Origin: Halorhabdus amylolytica
Lineage (GTDB): Archaea; Halobacteriota; Halobacteria; Halobacteriales; Haloarculaceae
Assembly: GCF_004944975.1 (NCBI RefSeq)
Contig: NZ_SPQG01000015.1
Coordinates: 1 to 64,000 of the forward strand
Reading direction: 5' to 3'
Length of the DNA: 64,000 bases
Below are positions 24,822 to 32,273 of this stretch, in pieces. Numbering within the stretch: the stretch's first letter is position 1; every line of letters begins with the position of its first letter. The notes beneath the pieces were generated by a model. The model ran no database searches. It had not been told where the DNA came from and saw nothing but the letters and a program-made list of their open reading frames with translations. A program made the translations under genes and the position numbers.

Positions 24822-24941
24822 CTAACGGCCAGAATCATCTGCCCATTCGAAGTTGATGAGTGCAACGACGATCCGAATATACAGCGCAAGGAATATGCAG
24901 TACCATCGGCAGTTCCGTAAAATCGTCCTCCTGTTTGTCAT
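24822..24941 (-). CDS. Possible 39-residue single-helix membrane peptide
   Basis: The frame starts MTNRRTILRNCRWYCIFLAL, giving a positively charged N-terminus, one hydrophobic helix (about residues 13-31) and an acidic tail (EWADDSGR). An AGGAAATG sequence sits at the start. Without homology information this is only a candidate. It may equally be a remnant. Confidence 0.25.
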   Translation of the reverse strand: MTNRRTILRNCRWYCIFLALYIRIVVALINFEWADDSGR

Positions 24942-24944
24942 TTC

Positions 24945-25221
24945 CTACATAGAACTGCCCTAGAAAGCACTCTAACAGTGACTCACTATCTATTCAACAC
25001 AGCAATCTCTTCGGTCGTGTAAGAGGGTGTCGTTGAGAGTTTCTTCCAAAGCGATACCCTCTCGGTCCGACCGGGAAGACTAACGATGCAACCGCCCGAA
25101 GCACGCCGATAATCTCGCCGACGTAAGCTGCTTGATCCATGAGACAACATTCAATCTCGAACGGAAACAACTCGACGCGAGCGAGCACGCGCGCGAGAAG
25201 CGTAACCAATTTGTCTATGGG
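24945..25221. other. Island stretch without a supported intact gene
   Basis: A minus-strand frame at 24994-25209 reads protein-like text (MDQAAYVGEIIGVLRAVASL) but ends in an implausible Arg-rich tail and has no recognisable motif. I regard it as a decayed fragment. Nothing else stands out. Confidence 0.3.
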
Positions 25222-25238
25222 ATGTTCTAAAAGAACAT
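25222..25238. promoter_or_regulatory. Perfect palindrome abutting a start codon
   Basis: ATGTTCT (25222-25228), AAA, AGAACAT (25232-25238) is a perfect 7-bp-arm palindrome that ends at the base before the ATG of the 74-residue membrane protein gene. On a leaderless message this would overlap the transcription start and could be a repressor site. Confidence 0.45.
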
Positions 25239-25463
25239 ATGTCCTACACTTTCCCCACCCTGAAAGTCATCACCGGGATCATCATCGTCATCCTGATTAC
25301 ATGGTTTGGTCCGACAGAGGGAGACTACTTTACCGAGTTTCTTTTCTTTGGTATTATATTCGCCATGGGGCTGTTCGTCGCGGTTCACGGCCTGTTTCAG
25401 GGTATCGAGACCGCAGTCGCCGCTGCCACAGAGACGGACGGGGAAGAAACTATGGCCGAGTGA
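25239..25463 (+). CDS. 74-residue two-helix membrane protein
   Basis: The product starts MSYTFPTLKVITGIIIVILI and has two membrane helices (about 8-22 and 34-55) and an acidic C-terminus (ATETDGEETMAE). The start is fixed by the palindrome directly before it. It lies in the AT-rich island. No family is recognised, and small proteins of this form are common in haloarchaeal plasmids and proviruses. Confidence 0.65.
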   Translation: MSYTFPTLKVITGIIIVILITWFGPTEGDYFTEFLFFGIIFAMGLFVAVHGLFQGIETAVAAATETDGEETMAE

Positions 25464-25719
25464 CAGCAGGGACTCCCACGTAACCACACCAAGACGGGAC
25501 TGTGCCTAGATAAACCACGAAGGCACAGATACCTCTTCGCCGGCAGACCGATTGGACTGACCGTTGTCGATATCTAACGACTCACAGCCGTCTCCTCGCG
25601 GCCCATCTCTCCAAGCATCTGCTGGCAATAACCGGCTGCAACGGGAGAACCGATGATGCCACGAATCCGGAAAACAACGATAGGGGGGGGGAGACGACGC
25701 CCAATGTCTGCCAGGGATC
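25464..25719. other. Island stretch without a gene
   Basis: No coding sequence or RNA is supported here. A G9 homopolymer at about 25683-25691 may fall inside the decayed transposase continuation. Confidence 0.3.
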
Positions 25720-26100
25720 GGCTGACACCACCCTCATGTCGGCCGAATTGAGGCAAGAGGCAAGTCAAGCAGACTGCGGCAGGCAGCCTGCTGGACAAAG
25801 TGCATAAAAGCTTCGTCATGACGTATTCACGGTTGGAGAGTAAACGATCGATTGTGCCTCTAGACGGCGGTCAATCAAAGCTACAAGTCAAACAGAAGAC
25901 CGCGTTCCAAAACTCTCGTTCAATGGGGCGGACAAAGATGTCTCGGTAGTAACGGTGGAGAAAGACGCGCATCATCTCTAGTGGTTCGTGGTCTCGTGTT
26001 CGCCACGACGCAGACGGTGCGAACACGTCGAACTCTTCGAGAAACTCGAAAGGGAATTACTCGAACAGCGTGGCGTCTCTGTCTCCACGACATTGAAAAA
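25720..26100 (-). pseudogene. Decayed transposase fragment (IS5/ISH-type N-terminal region)
   Basis: Minus-strand reading gives FLEEFDVFAPSASWRTRD, then HEPLEMMRVFLHRYYRDI, RPIEREFWNAVFCLTCSFD and, after an in-frame stop, PPSRGTIDRLLSN. After a frameshift it gives FVQQAACRSLLDLPLASI. This order resembles the N-terminal region of haloarchaeal DDE transposases with MMRVFLH, CGFDRPPSRDA and EQAA-GLLD segments (from memory of the family). Stops at about 25871 and 26060 and at least one frameshift show that it is dead. The catalytic half is missing. Confidence 0.65.
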
Positions 26101-26300
26101 CGAATCTTCAGAAGAATTATCTTGTAGGGTCCTTCGACTCATTTTCCTCAGCGTTCCCCTGCTTTTGGTGTACTTCGTTCTATGGAGTCCTCCGTTACAG
26201 CTACTGCTCAGCAGTATCCATAATACATAAATGGAAAAGTACATCCAATATAGAAGTACAAAACAAAAACATTATAATAGATAACGTTCTCCTCCAAAAC

Positions 26301-27476
26301 ATGAGGCGCAGAACTTACCTCAAAGGTATTGTAGCATCAACCAGCCTGCTCGGATTTTCCGGATTCGGTCAGGCAAAAAGCAAGAGTGAGAAACAGACAA
26401 ACAACCCAGAAGAGGTCCAAGTTCTAAAAGGGACACCAGACGAACCAATTAGCTCAGAAGGGATCCAAAACGCGAACCAAAAGTTATTAGATAATGAGAA
26501 TGGAAAAATACAGGCTCAAAATAATAGAAGGCTAGTACTACCAGATCCGAAGATTCCGGACAGTCGAAAGGCGGTGAGTTATATGATTGGAACTACCGTG
26601 TCTGGGCAAGTCAAATACTTCTGCGGAACGATTCCCGAAGACACTCATCATCCAAAGGCTGCAAAAGCCAATCACAAAAAAATGGATCAGTATATTACTG
26701 AAGTGAATTCTACTGATTCATTCACGACCGATTCGATCAGTACACAGAGTACTTGTTCAGACGAGGAGGTTCCCAGTATGGCCCAGATGGATGGTTCAAA
26801 ACAAGCGGTAGAAGGTTTTGGCTGTCCGCAGATTGGGGGACGGAGAATTGACGAAGGGTCATATGATGGGCCTGACTCCTACAAAGAAACCATGCCAGAA
26901 GGGGAGGTTACTGTAGAAGAAAAATTCTACCACGACTATCTGGAGGGTTACGATGATGAAACAGCAGACCAGTGGTGTGGGGCCCTTACCGCAGTCAGAG
27001 TTACTCCTGGATCTGAATTAACTTCTTCATCTGCTAAAGACGAATTCGTCCTTGGACATTGTAACACATCGCATAATTGGGACCAAAATGCGTACATGAG
27101 CCCAGAATCTGGCCATGATGATCAATCTAATGCAATATATGGGAATAATAAAAACTCAGGAGGAACCAAAATATCCTCCGTGAGTATATCTGCCGGGCCA
27201 AAGAGCTTCGGATTCGGAATTGGCTGGACGCCGGAAGATACGAAGATAACCACTAGCATTGACTCCAGCCGTGCAAGGTGGGAAGTCAATTATAATAGTC
27301 CTCGAGATCGAACTGCAACCCACACTTGGGGAAGTGTCTGCCAATATGAAGAGAAGGCAAACAGTGGAGATAAAGTTCTAACTTCCCGTGTTGACACACA
27401 ATTTGCAGACTTTGTGGGGCCCATGGTGATTTCAAGGGCGAACAGTCACACAGAGGTCGACTATACCTTTAATTGA
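26301..27476 (+). CDS. Tat-exported protein of unknown function (AT-rich island)
   Basis: A 391-residue protein with a twin-arginine signal (MRRRTYLKGIVASTSLLGFS) and no lipobox, so it is probably released or wall-bound. The mature part is polar and rich in Ser, Asn, Asp and Gly, with at least five Cys (FCGTI, STCSDEE, GCPQ, WCGAL, GHCNT) that could form disulfides outside the cell. A TATA-like TTATAATA at 26272-26279 supports the ATG at 26301. Codon use is much more AT-rich than in the chromosomal neighbours. No enzymatic motif is recognised. It may be paired functionally with the next exported protein at 27610. Confidence 0.8.
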   Translation: MRRRTYLKGIVASTSLLGFSGFGQAKSKSEKQTNNPEEVQVLKGTPDEPISSEGIQNANQKLLDNENGKIQAQNNRRLVLPDPKIPDSRKAVSYMIGTTVSGQVKYFCGTIPEDTHHPKAAKANHKKMDQYITEVNSTDSFTTDSISTQSTCSDEEVPSMAQMDGSKQAVEGFGCPQIGGRRIDEGSYDGPDSYKETMPEGEVTVEEKFYHDYLEGYDDETADQWCGALTAVRVTPGSELTSSSAKDEFVLGHCNTSHNWDQNAYMSPESGHDDQSNAIYGNNKNSGGTKISSVSISAGPKSFGFGIGWTPEDTKITTSIDSSRARWEVNYNSPRDRTATHTWGSVCQYEEKANSGDKVLTSRVDTQFADFVGPMVISRANSHTEVDYTFN

Positions 27477-27609
27477 TATAATCGCGTAGTAGAATTGACG
27501 TTTGTATAACTATCCCCATCAATGAGACATGATTATTATATTTTTGAATGTTCTTTATAGACATTATGATTTAGAAATACTTATTTTTGTATAACACTTT
27601 CTGTGCGAT

Positions 27610-28236
27610 ATGGGTGAAATGACCCCTACCCGGCGAACCGTAATTAAGAGCCTTGGAATTGTCACCGCTGGTGCTCTATCCGCAACAACCGCAACAGCAG
27701 CGTCCCGTAGAGAAGTCGAGTTAGGCGCTCGTTATTCCGGCAACGAAGTTGATTTTGAAGCTTGGTTCACATCAACTGATGTGGAGGGCGAAAATGATGT
27801 TGCTCGGGACAACACAATTGGCACCAAAAATAAAAATAACGAGTCTTATGGCTATGTTAGCGTAAATACTTCCTCAGACAGCTTGTGTCAGTATTCTATT
27901 CCTAGTGACTCATTCGTTCATCTTATAAGGGTAAATTCAGGAAAGCTTCAATTCGAAACTGGAAATATTTCTGACTCTAATACTGAATCTGATGTAGAGT
28001 TGCACTCTATGAGTGAGGATAAAGCTGATTATCATGTTTCCGTTTCAGGTGATGTTTCTCCTCGAGATAACGTTGAAAATGGATCCCCCCTTGGTAATGA
28101 CAAAGTGGTAACTGATGTGAACGGGAATAAGCGAATGAATGGAAGAGTTATAGATGGTGAAGACACATATGATATTAGTGGTCAATTCGTGCAAATGTAT
28201 CTAGATCCAGACGTACAACTAGAGCGCTACGCATGA
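27610..28236 (+). CDS. Tat-exported protein of unknown function (AT-rich island)
   Basis: A 208-residue protein with a twin-arginine signal (TPTRRTVIKSLGIVTAGALS) and an ALA-type cleavage region (ATTATAAS). The mature part is about 180 residues, acidic, predicted beta-rich, with one cysteine (SLCQYS). TTATTTTT at 27581-27588 is a fitting TATA element for the ATG at 27610. The 133-bp spacer from the preceding gene has its own promoter, so the two are not strictly an operon. Family unknown. AT-rich codon use marks it as acquired. Confidence 0.75.
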   Translation: MGEMTPTRRTVIKSLGIVTAGALSATTATAASRREVELGARYSGNEVDFEAWFTSTDVEGENDVARDNTIGTKNKNNESYGYVSVNTSSDSLCQYSIPSDSFVHLIRVNSGKLQFETGNISDSNTESDVELHSMSEDKADYHVSVSGDVSPRDNVENGSPLGNDKVVTDVNGNKRMNGRVIDGEDTYDISGQFVQMYLDPDVQLERYA

Positions 28237-28266
28237 GTGGTTGATTACCCAGAAAACCATTTGTCT

Positions 28267-28560
28267 TTAGGTAAGACACATCCCAGTTGCGTAGCGTTGG
28301 CGAGCGTCTCTTAGAAATCGGTCGGTATTGTGAATCTTCTGTGCGTCTTCGATCAATTCCTTTTCACAACTGCGGTGGTGAGTAGCCAAAATACTCGCCG
28401 AGTTCATGGAGGACAAACTGGATGTACGACGGTAAGTTCGCCGCCTAGCGTTCCGGCGGAAACACGATCTCATCGTCAACCTAGTCGGTGACGAGATCCA
28501 AGGTCACGGCTTACTAACAGTGACAGTAATGCCGCGTAAGACAGATTTTTCATGACATCC
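28267..28560 (-). pseudogene. Decayed reading frame of unknown family
   Basis: Two minus-strand frames read protein-like text in turn. The first has VDDEIVFPPER, stop, then AANLPSYIQFVLHELGEYFG, and the second has CEKELIEDAQKIHNTDRFLR and DARQRYATG. In-frame stops and the frame change indicate a broken gene. I do not recognise the family. Confidence 0.35.
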
Positions 28561-28579
28561 GGGTTGCTCGTGTCGAACT

Positions 28580-28613
28580 CATCCGGACGTGGGCCTGCCC
28601 CAGTTTCACGTCG
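28580..28613 (-). pseudogene. Scrap of mcm coding sequence (codons 79-90)
   Basis: These 34 bp match 24135-24168 inside mcm with one mismatch, in the same orientation. They are followed, after 8 bp, by the copy of the mcm upstream region. About 250 bp of mcm 5' sequence present at the functional locus are missing between the two. The piece is therefore the remnant of a second mcm 5' end with an internal deletion. Confidence 0.85.
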
Positions 28614-28621
28614 CTTCAATC

Positions 28622-28703
28622 GTACGCACTGCCTCAAGAAGGTTCCCAAACCGGGGTGAAAGTACTCCCAGCAACCAGCGCGACGCGAGGCCGACTACAT
28701 CGG
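28622..28703 (+). repeat. Direct repeat, right copy (mcm upstream region)
   Basis: 82 bp identical to 24421-24502 apart from one base. The sequence diverges after CATCGG but scattered similarity continues to about 28745. Together with the mcm scrap at 28580 it marks the right edge of the AT-rich island. Confidence 0.9.
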
Positions 28704-28785
28704 ACCGGCCCGAGACGATAATCTCGCCTGTGGCTACCCCGAACCAATCCAGTTCCAAGTGACGATTCCCATCAGGACATCACCC

Positions 28786-28828
28786 GTAAAACTTATTTTA
28801 CTACGTCAAATGCGTTTTACTGTAAAAC
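28786..28828. promoter_or_regulatory. Tandem palindromic operators of the XRE micro-operon
   Basis: GTAAAA-CTTA-TTTTAC spans 28786-28801 and GTTTTAC-T-GTAAAAC spans 28814-28828. Both are perfect inverted repeats built from the same half-site. They lie 37-79 bp upstream of the first start codon (28865), with a weak TATA-like TCTTTACG at 28831-28838. Autoregulation by the XRE protein of the operon is the simplest reading. Confidence 0.6.
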
Positions 28829-28864
28829 ACTCTTTACGACAAGAGCGTTTGACGGATCTAAACA

Positions 28865-29002
28865 ATGACAACGGCACAACACACACAAGATTCGAACGCA
28901 TCGATGCGTGCAGGACTGTTATTCGGCGTTAGAGCGGTTGCACTGGGCATCCTGTCGTCGTTCCGGCCGCTCGCTGAGTCGTTACGCACGGGGGAACTAT
29001 GA
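28865..29002 (+). CDS. 45-residue protein, first gene of the DUF2178/XRE micro-operon
   Basis: The frame reads MTTAQHTQDSNASMRAGLLF and continues with a hydrophobic stretch to about residue 31, ending RTGEL. Its stop overlaps the ATG of the next gene (ATGA at 28999-29002), the same coupling as between the next two genes. One membrane-associated helix is likely. Function unknown. The coupling and the operator upstream support it. Confidence 0.6.
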   Translation: MTTAQHTQDSNASMRAGLLFGVRAVALGILSSFRPLAESLRTGEL

Positions 29003-29394
29003 GTGAGTTCCTCGTACGGCCTTCCCGGACCCGACGTGTAGTCGGCGCATTGACAGTCCTCGGCGCGGTTGCTCTTGCCGGTTTCACCGTGCTCGAACGG
29101 CCGCTGGTCGGTGTCGCCGTCTTCGTCCTGGCCATGGTCGGTACGGCACTCGTCCAGTCCCGGGCAGCGGGGCCGGTGTTCGACGAACGCGACGAACATA
29201 TTTCCCAGGAAGCCGCCGCGTTGACGCTGACGCTAGTCGGGATAAGTTCCGCGGTCGTGTTCCCTGCTCTGACAGTCGCGTGGGGACTGAATCACTTCAC
29301 TTGGAAGCCCTGGAGTACCGCGATCGCGATGTTTGTCGCCGTCATCTACCTGATCTACGGCGCGTTTCTCGTCGCGCTCGGTAGCCGGAGGTGA
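28999..29394 (+). CDS. DUF2178-like four-helix membrane protein
   Basis: A 131-residue membrane protein with four helices (about 13-30, 32-50, 75-95, 102-124). The segment VFDERDEHISQEAAALTLTL between helices two and three is characteristic of the DUF2178 family, which is regularly encoded next to a small XRE repressor in archaea and bacteria. Its role is not known, though involvement in membrane stress or toxin-like control has been suggested by context in other genomes. Start and stop both overlap the neighbouring genes. Confidence 0.8.
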   Translation: MSEFLVRPSRTRRVVGALTVLGAVALAGFTVLERPLVGVAVFVLAMVGTALVQSRAAGPVFDERDEHISQEAAALTLTLVGISSAVVFPALTVAWGLNHFTWKPWSTAIAMFVAVIYLIYGAFLVALGSRR

Positions 29395-29627
29395 CTGACG
29401 TGGACAACTCACTCAAGGAGTATCGTGAGGAGAACGGACTCAGCCAGCGGGCCCTCGCCGAACACGTTGCGGTCACCCGACAGACGATCAACGCCGTCGA
29501 GGGTGACCGATACGATCCGTCGGTCGAACTCGTCTTCAAACTGGCAGCGTTCTTCGAGGTGCCTGTCGAAGATCTGTTTCACCCCGATATCGAACTCGAA
29601 ACCAGCGTCTCCGAGACCACCGACTGA
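29391..29627 (+). CDS. XRE-family transcriptional regulator
   Basis: A 78-residue single-domain repressor. The helix-turn-helix covers YREENGLSQRALAEHVAVTR followed by QTINAVEGDRYDPS, and the C-terminal FFEVPVEDLFHPD is typical of the small YozG/HTH-XRE group that partners DUF2178 proteins. The GTG at 29391 overlaps the preceding stop (GTGA). A GTG at 29400 is a possible alternative. It probably binds the tandem palindromes at 28786-28828. Confidence 0.88.
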   Translation: MTDVDNSLKEYREENGLSQRALAEHVAVTRQTINAVEGDRYDPSVELVFKLAAFFEVPVEDLFHPDIELETSVSETTD

Positions 29628-29708
29628 TACGGATTATTGTCGTGATGTACCGGTATCCGTCGACCCCCGGGTCGGCGTCATCCGGGAATAATCGACAATA
29701 ATCCGTAT
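29627..29708. repeat. 16-bp perfect inverted repeat forming a long hairpin between convergent genes
   Basis: The sequence beginning ATACGGATTATTGTCG (29627-29642) is exactly reverse-complemented at 29693-29708. The 50-bp interior holds a smaller hairpin (CGACCC, CC, GGGTCG). The left arm begins on the last base of the XRE stop codon. It may be a bidirectional terminator or a miniature inverted-repeat element. Confidence 0.75.
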
Positions 29709-29768
29709 GAGACGTTACGCGTACAGAGACGTTTACATGTCTCCGGCGGACGGTGTCTGGTTCGTTCA

Positions 29769-29774
29769 AAAAAG
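29769..29774 (-). terminator. T-tract terminator of the pha operon
   Basis: Six T in minus-strand reading, eight bases after the phaC stop codon, fit the U-rich archaeal termination signal. No strong hairpin accompanies it apart from the inverted repeat further on. Confidence 0.4.
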
Positions 29775-29781
29775 GGTGCCG

Positions 29782-31122
29782 TCACTCGATCGCGTCGAAC
29801 CAGTCCTCGACGCGGCCCGGCGGGGCCTCGGCGATCTCGGCGACCGTCTCGGGATCGGACTCCCGGAGGTCCTCAATCGTCTCGATGCCCGCCGCGCGCA
29901 GGCGTTCGGCGTAGGTCGGGCCGATGCCATCGACCGTCTCGATGTCTGGCGAGTCAACGACTTCTTCGGTCGTTTCCTCGGCGTCCTCGGGCCCTGTATC
30001 CGCCGATTCCTCTTCGATCCGCGAGCGCTCGCTGAACCACTCGGCGACCTGCGGCCAGACGTCCTCGTGGGTACTCGAGGAGACGGCCATGCCGACGTGG
30101 CCCGTCGAGTACTCGATGATCCCGGTGTCCCCACTGGGGATGACGTCGTTGAACGGCTTGCTCGCCGACGGCGGGACGAGGTGGTCGTACTCGCCGACGA
30201 TCTGCAGGACCGGCATGTCGATGTTGTCGATGTCGACGTGCTGATCGCCCAGGTAGAGTTCGTTCTCGTAGAGCTTGTTGCTCTGATAGATGTCCTCTAA
30301 GAACTGCGCGTAGGTCGCGCCAGCGACGTCGACGCCCTCCTCGAGCCACCGTTCCATCCGCGCGAAGTTCTTCACGAAGTCCTCATTGTCGAGGTTCTCG
30401 GCGAAGCGGACGTACTTGGTGACGTAGTTGTCGATGGGGTCCATCAACGCGAACCCTTCGTCTAAGAACTCCGAGGGGACGTTCCCGAACGTCTCGATCA
30501 CCTGTCCGGGATCGTAATACTCCTCGTCTCCCCACCGTTCGAGGACGCCGCCCGATTCCTCGAAGTACAGCCCGGTCGCCATCAACCCGAGGGCGTTGAC
30601 TTTCGCCGGATGAAGAGCACTGTACATCACGCTCATCGTCCCGCCCATGCAGTACCCCAGGATGTTGATAGCGTCCTGGCTCGATCGCTCCCGCACCACG
30701 TCGACGCAGTTGTCGATGTAGCGATCGACGTAGTCCTCCAGGGTCAGATGCCGGTCGAGCCGCGAAGGCTCGTTCCAGTCGATGAGGTAGACGTCGTGGC
30801 CCGCTTCGAGAAGCCGACGAACGACTGATCGGTTGGGCTGCAGGTCGAGGATATAGGGCTTGTTGATCAGCGCGTAGACGATCAGGATCGGGACGTCCTC
30901 GCGTTCGTCCTCGGGGATGTCGATGCCCGCCGCCTCGGGATCGTAATGGAGGAGTTCGAGTTTGTTCTCCTCGTAGACGACATCAGCGGGTGTGGTCCCT
31001 ACCTCGACATCGGCCATGGTCTCGAGGCGATCGTCGAGCACCTCGGCGGTCTCGCCCGCCTCTTGGATCTCCTCGAGTGCTTGGCGCTGGACGTCCAGCG
31101 CGGCACTCAGTGGGTCTGCCAT
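29782..31122 (-). CDS. phaC: Class III polyhydroxyalkanoate synthase subunit PhaC with C-terminal helix-hairpin-helix domain
   Basis: Polymerises 3-hydroxyacyl-CoA into PHA granules together with PhaE. The 446-residue product has the lipase-like box GYCMGG with catalytic Cys158, Asp313 (GEYDHLVPP) and His342 (GHVGMA). The last 54 residues ([20 protein letters not shown] and on) form a helix-hairpin-helix of the kind seen in DNA- or protein-binding proteins. That part is separated from the enzyme by an acidic linker (about 370-392). The ATG at 31122 is preferred; a GTG at 31131 overlaps the phaE stop. It is last in the phaR-phaP-phaE-phaC operon. Confidence 0.95.
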   Translation of the reverse strand: MADPLSAALDVQRQALEEIQEAGETAEVLDDRLETMADVEVGTTPADVVYEENKLELLHYDPEAAGIDIPEDEREDVPILIVYALINKPYILDLQPNRSVVRRLLEAGHDVYLIDWNEPSRLDRHLTLEDYVDRYIDNCVDVVRERSSQDAINILGYCMGGTMSVMYSALHPAKVNALGLMATGLYFEESGGVLERWGDEEYYDPGQVIETFGNVPSEFLDEGFALMDPIDNYVTKYVRFAENLDNEDFVKNFARMERWLEEGVDVAGATYAQFLEDIYQSNKLYENELYLGDQHVDIDNIDMPVLQIVGEYDHLVPPSASKPFNDVIPSGDTGIIEYSTGHVGMAVSSSTHEDVWPQVAEWFSERSRIEEESADTGPEDAEETTEEVVDSPDIETVDGIGPTYAERLRAAGIETIEDLRESDPETVAEIAEAPPGRVEDWFDAIE

Positions 31123-31127
31123 GGCGA

Positions 31128-31676
31128 TCACTCCTCTATGGCCTCGAGAATCCGGTCGAGCTTTTCCTCGACCTCGTGCTGACGGCGTTCGAGTTCGACC
31201 AGCCGTTCGCCGACCTCGTCTACGTCATCGCGTGTGGGAAATCCGAGTTCGGCGATGGTCTCCTGGCCCACGTCGTCGGCCTGCTGGCGCATCTCGAGCA
31301 TTGACTGGATGAGCTGGCCGTTGGCCGCCGCGAAGGCGCTGGTGCCCATGATCTCCTTTGCAGCCTCGTTGGCCGACTGCAGCCAGATGTCTCGGAACTC
31401 GGTGGGGTCGACCTCCTCGCCCTGGGCCGCGTCGGCGGAACGCTCGAACATCCGCTCGGCGGCGTCCATCCAGACCTCCGTCGCCTGGTTGTACCCTTCA
31501 ACCCCCTCCGCGAGTTCGTTCTCCTCGGCCATCGAATCCGACATCGCCTCGGTCCAGGACTCGACGAACGCCGCCTGGGACTTCATATTCTGCTCGATCG
31601 ACTCCGCGACGGCCTCGTTCATCTCCTCGATCATCTCGCTGTACTCCGCCCCGATGTCTGCGTTCTTGTCGCTCAT
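31128..31676 (-). CDS. phaE: PHA synthase subunit PhaE
   Basis: Partner subunit needed for activity of class III PhaC in haloarchaea. The 182-residue protein is almost wholly alpha-helical and acidic, with the haloarchaeal PhaE segments [40 protein letters not shown] and a C-terminal coiled coil ([20 protein letters not shown]). It lies between phaP and phaC, and its stop overlaps the possible GTG start of phaC. Confidence 0.93.
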   Translation of the reverse strand: MSDKNADIGAEYSEMIEEMNEAVAESIEQNMKSQAAFVESWTEAMSDSMAEENELAEGVEGYNQATEVWMDAAERMFERSADAAQGEEVDPTEFRDIWLQSANEAAKEIMGTSAFAAANGQLIQSMLEMRQQADDVGQETIAELGFPTRDDVDEVGERLVELERRQHEVEEKLDRILEAIEE

Positions 31677-31719
31677 GGTTTATCACGTGTGCGCTGGGGA
31701 GAAAAAACTACGTACTCCT

Positions 31720-32271
31720 TCAGGCGTCGACGGCCTCGGCGGCCTGCTCCTGGACGTCCTGGATCTGGTCGCTGACTTCCTCGACCTGGGCCTGGAGCTC
31801 CTCGACCTGGTCGGCCATGCCCTCAACGGCCTCGACCGACTGGGTCTCTAGGTCCTCATGGGCCTCGATGAGCATCGAGATCTGCTCGTCGAGGGCCTCG
31901 AGGGAGTTAGCGCTCAGATCGTCATAGGCGTCGACGCCCTCGCCGAGTTCCTCCTCGACGGCGTCGAAGGCCTCGGCGTGGTTCTCCAGCAGGAACTCGA
32001 ACTGCTCGTCGACGCTGCTCCGTAACTCCTCGACAGCCGGCTCGACGCCGGGGGCGCTCGATTCGAGCGTGTCGAGGTACGTGTGGATCGCCGTCTGGCT
32101 CAACTCGACGCCCCGGCGCTGGACGGACTCCTGGCTCTCGAGGCTGCCGAGGACGACGTCGTTCATCCGCTTCTGGAACTCGACGCCCTGTTCGAGGGCC
32201 TTCTGACTCTGTTCGATGGTCGCGCGCTGTGCTTCGAATGCGGTCGTGACGGGTGTGGTATAGTCTGCCAT
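31720..32271 (-). CDS. phaP: Phasin-like PHA granule protein
   Basis: A 183-residue, strongly acidic helical protein with long heptad patterns (for example EGMADQVEELQAQVEEVSDQ) and the N-terminal TPVTTAFEAQRATIEQSQKA typical of haloarchaeal PhaP. Phasins coat PHA granules and set their size. It is second in the operon, two bases after the phaR stop codon, as in the phaRP-phaEC arrangement known from Haloferax mediterranei. Confidence 0.9.
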   Translation of the reverse strand: MADYTTPVTTAFEAQRATIEQSQKALEQGVEFQKRMNDVVLGSLESQESVQRRGVELSQTAIHTYLDTLESSAPGVEPAVEELRSSVDEQFEFLLENHAEAFDAVEEELGEGVDAYDDLSANSLEALDEQISMLIEAHEDLETQSVEAVEGMADQVEELQAQVEEVSDQIQDVQEQAAEAVDA

Positions 32272-32273
32272 AG

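Larger units (their letters stand above)
24503..28579. mobile_element. AT-rich island between the two mcm-derived repeats
   Basis: About 4.1 kb with clearly lower GC and different codon use from both flanks. It is bounded by direct copies of the mcm upstream region (24421-24502 and 28622-28703). It contains small membrane-protein genes, two Tat-exported proteins of unknown function, a decayed transposase and another decayed reading frame. No integrase, recombinase or intact replication gene is visible. It probably arrived by recombination with a plasmid or virus carrying mcm sequence, or through a duplication of the mcm 5' region. Both are inference. Confidence 0.65.

Noticed and set aside
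24421-28703. The 82-bp repeats as a CRISPR-like or integrase attachment pair
   Set aside because: There are only two copies 4.2 kb apart, they overlap mcm-derived sequence rather than a tRNA gene, and no integrase or cas gene is present.
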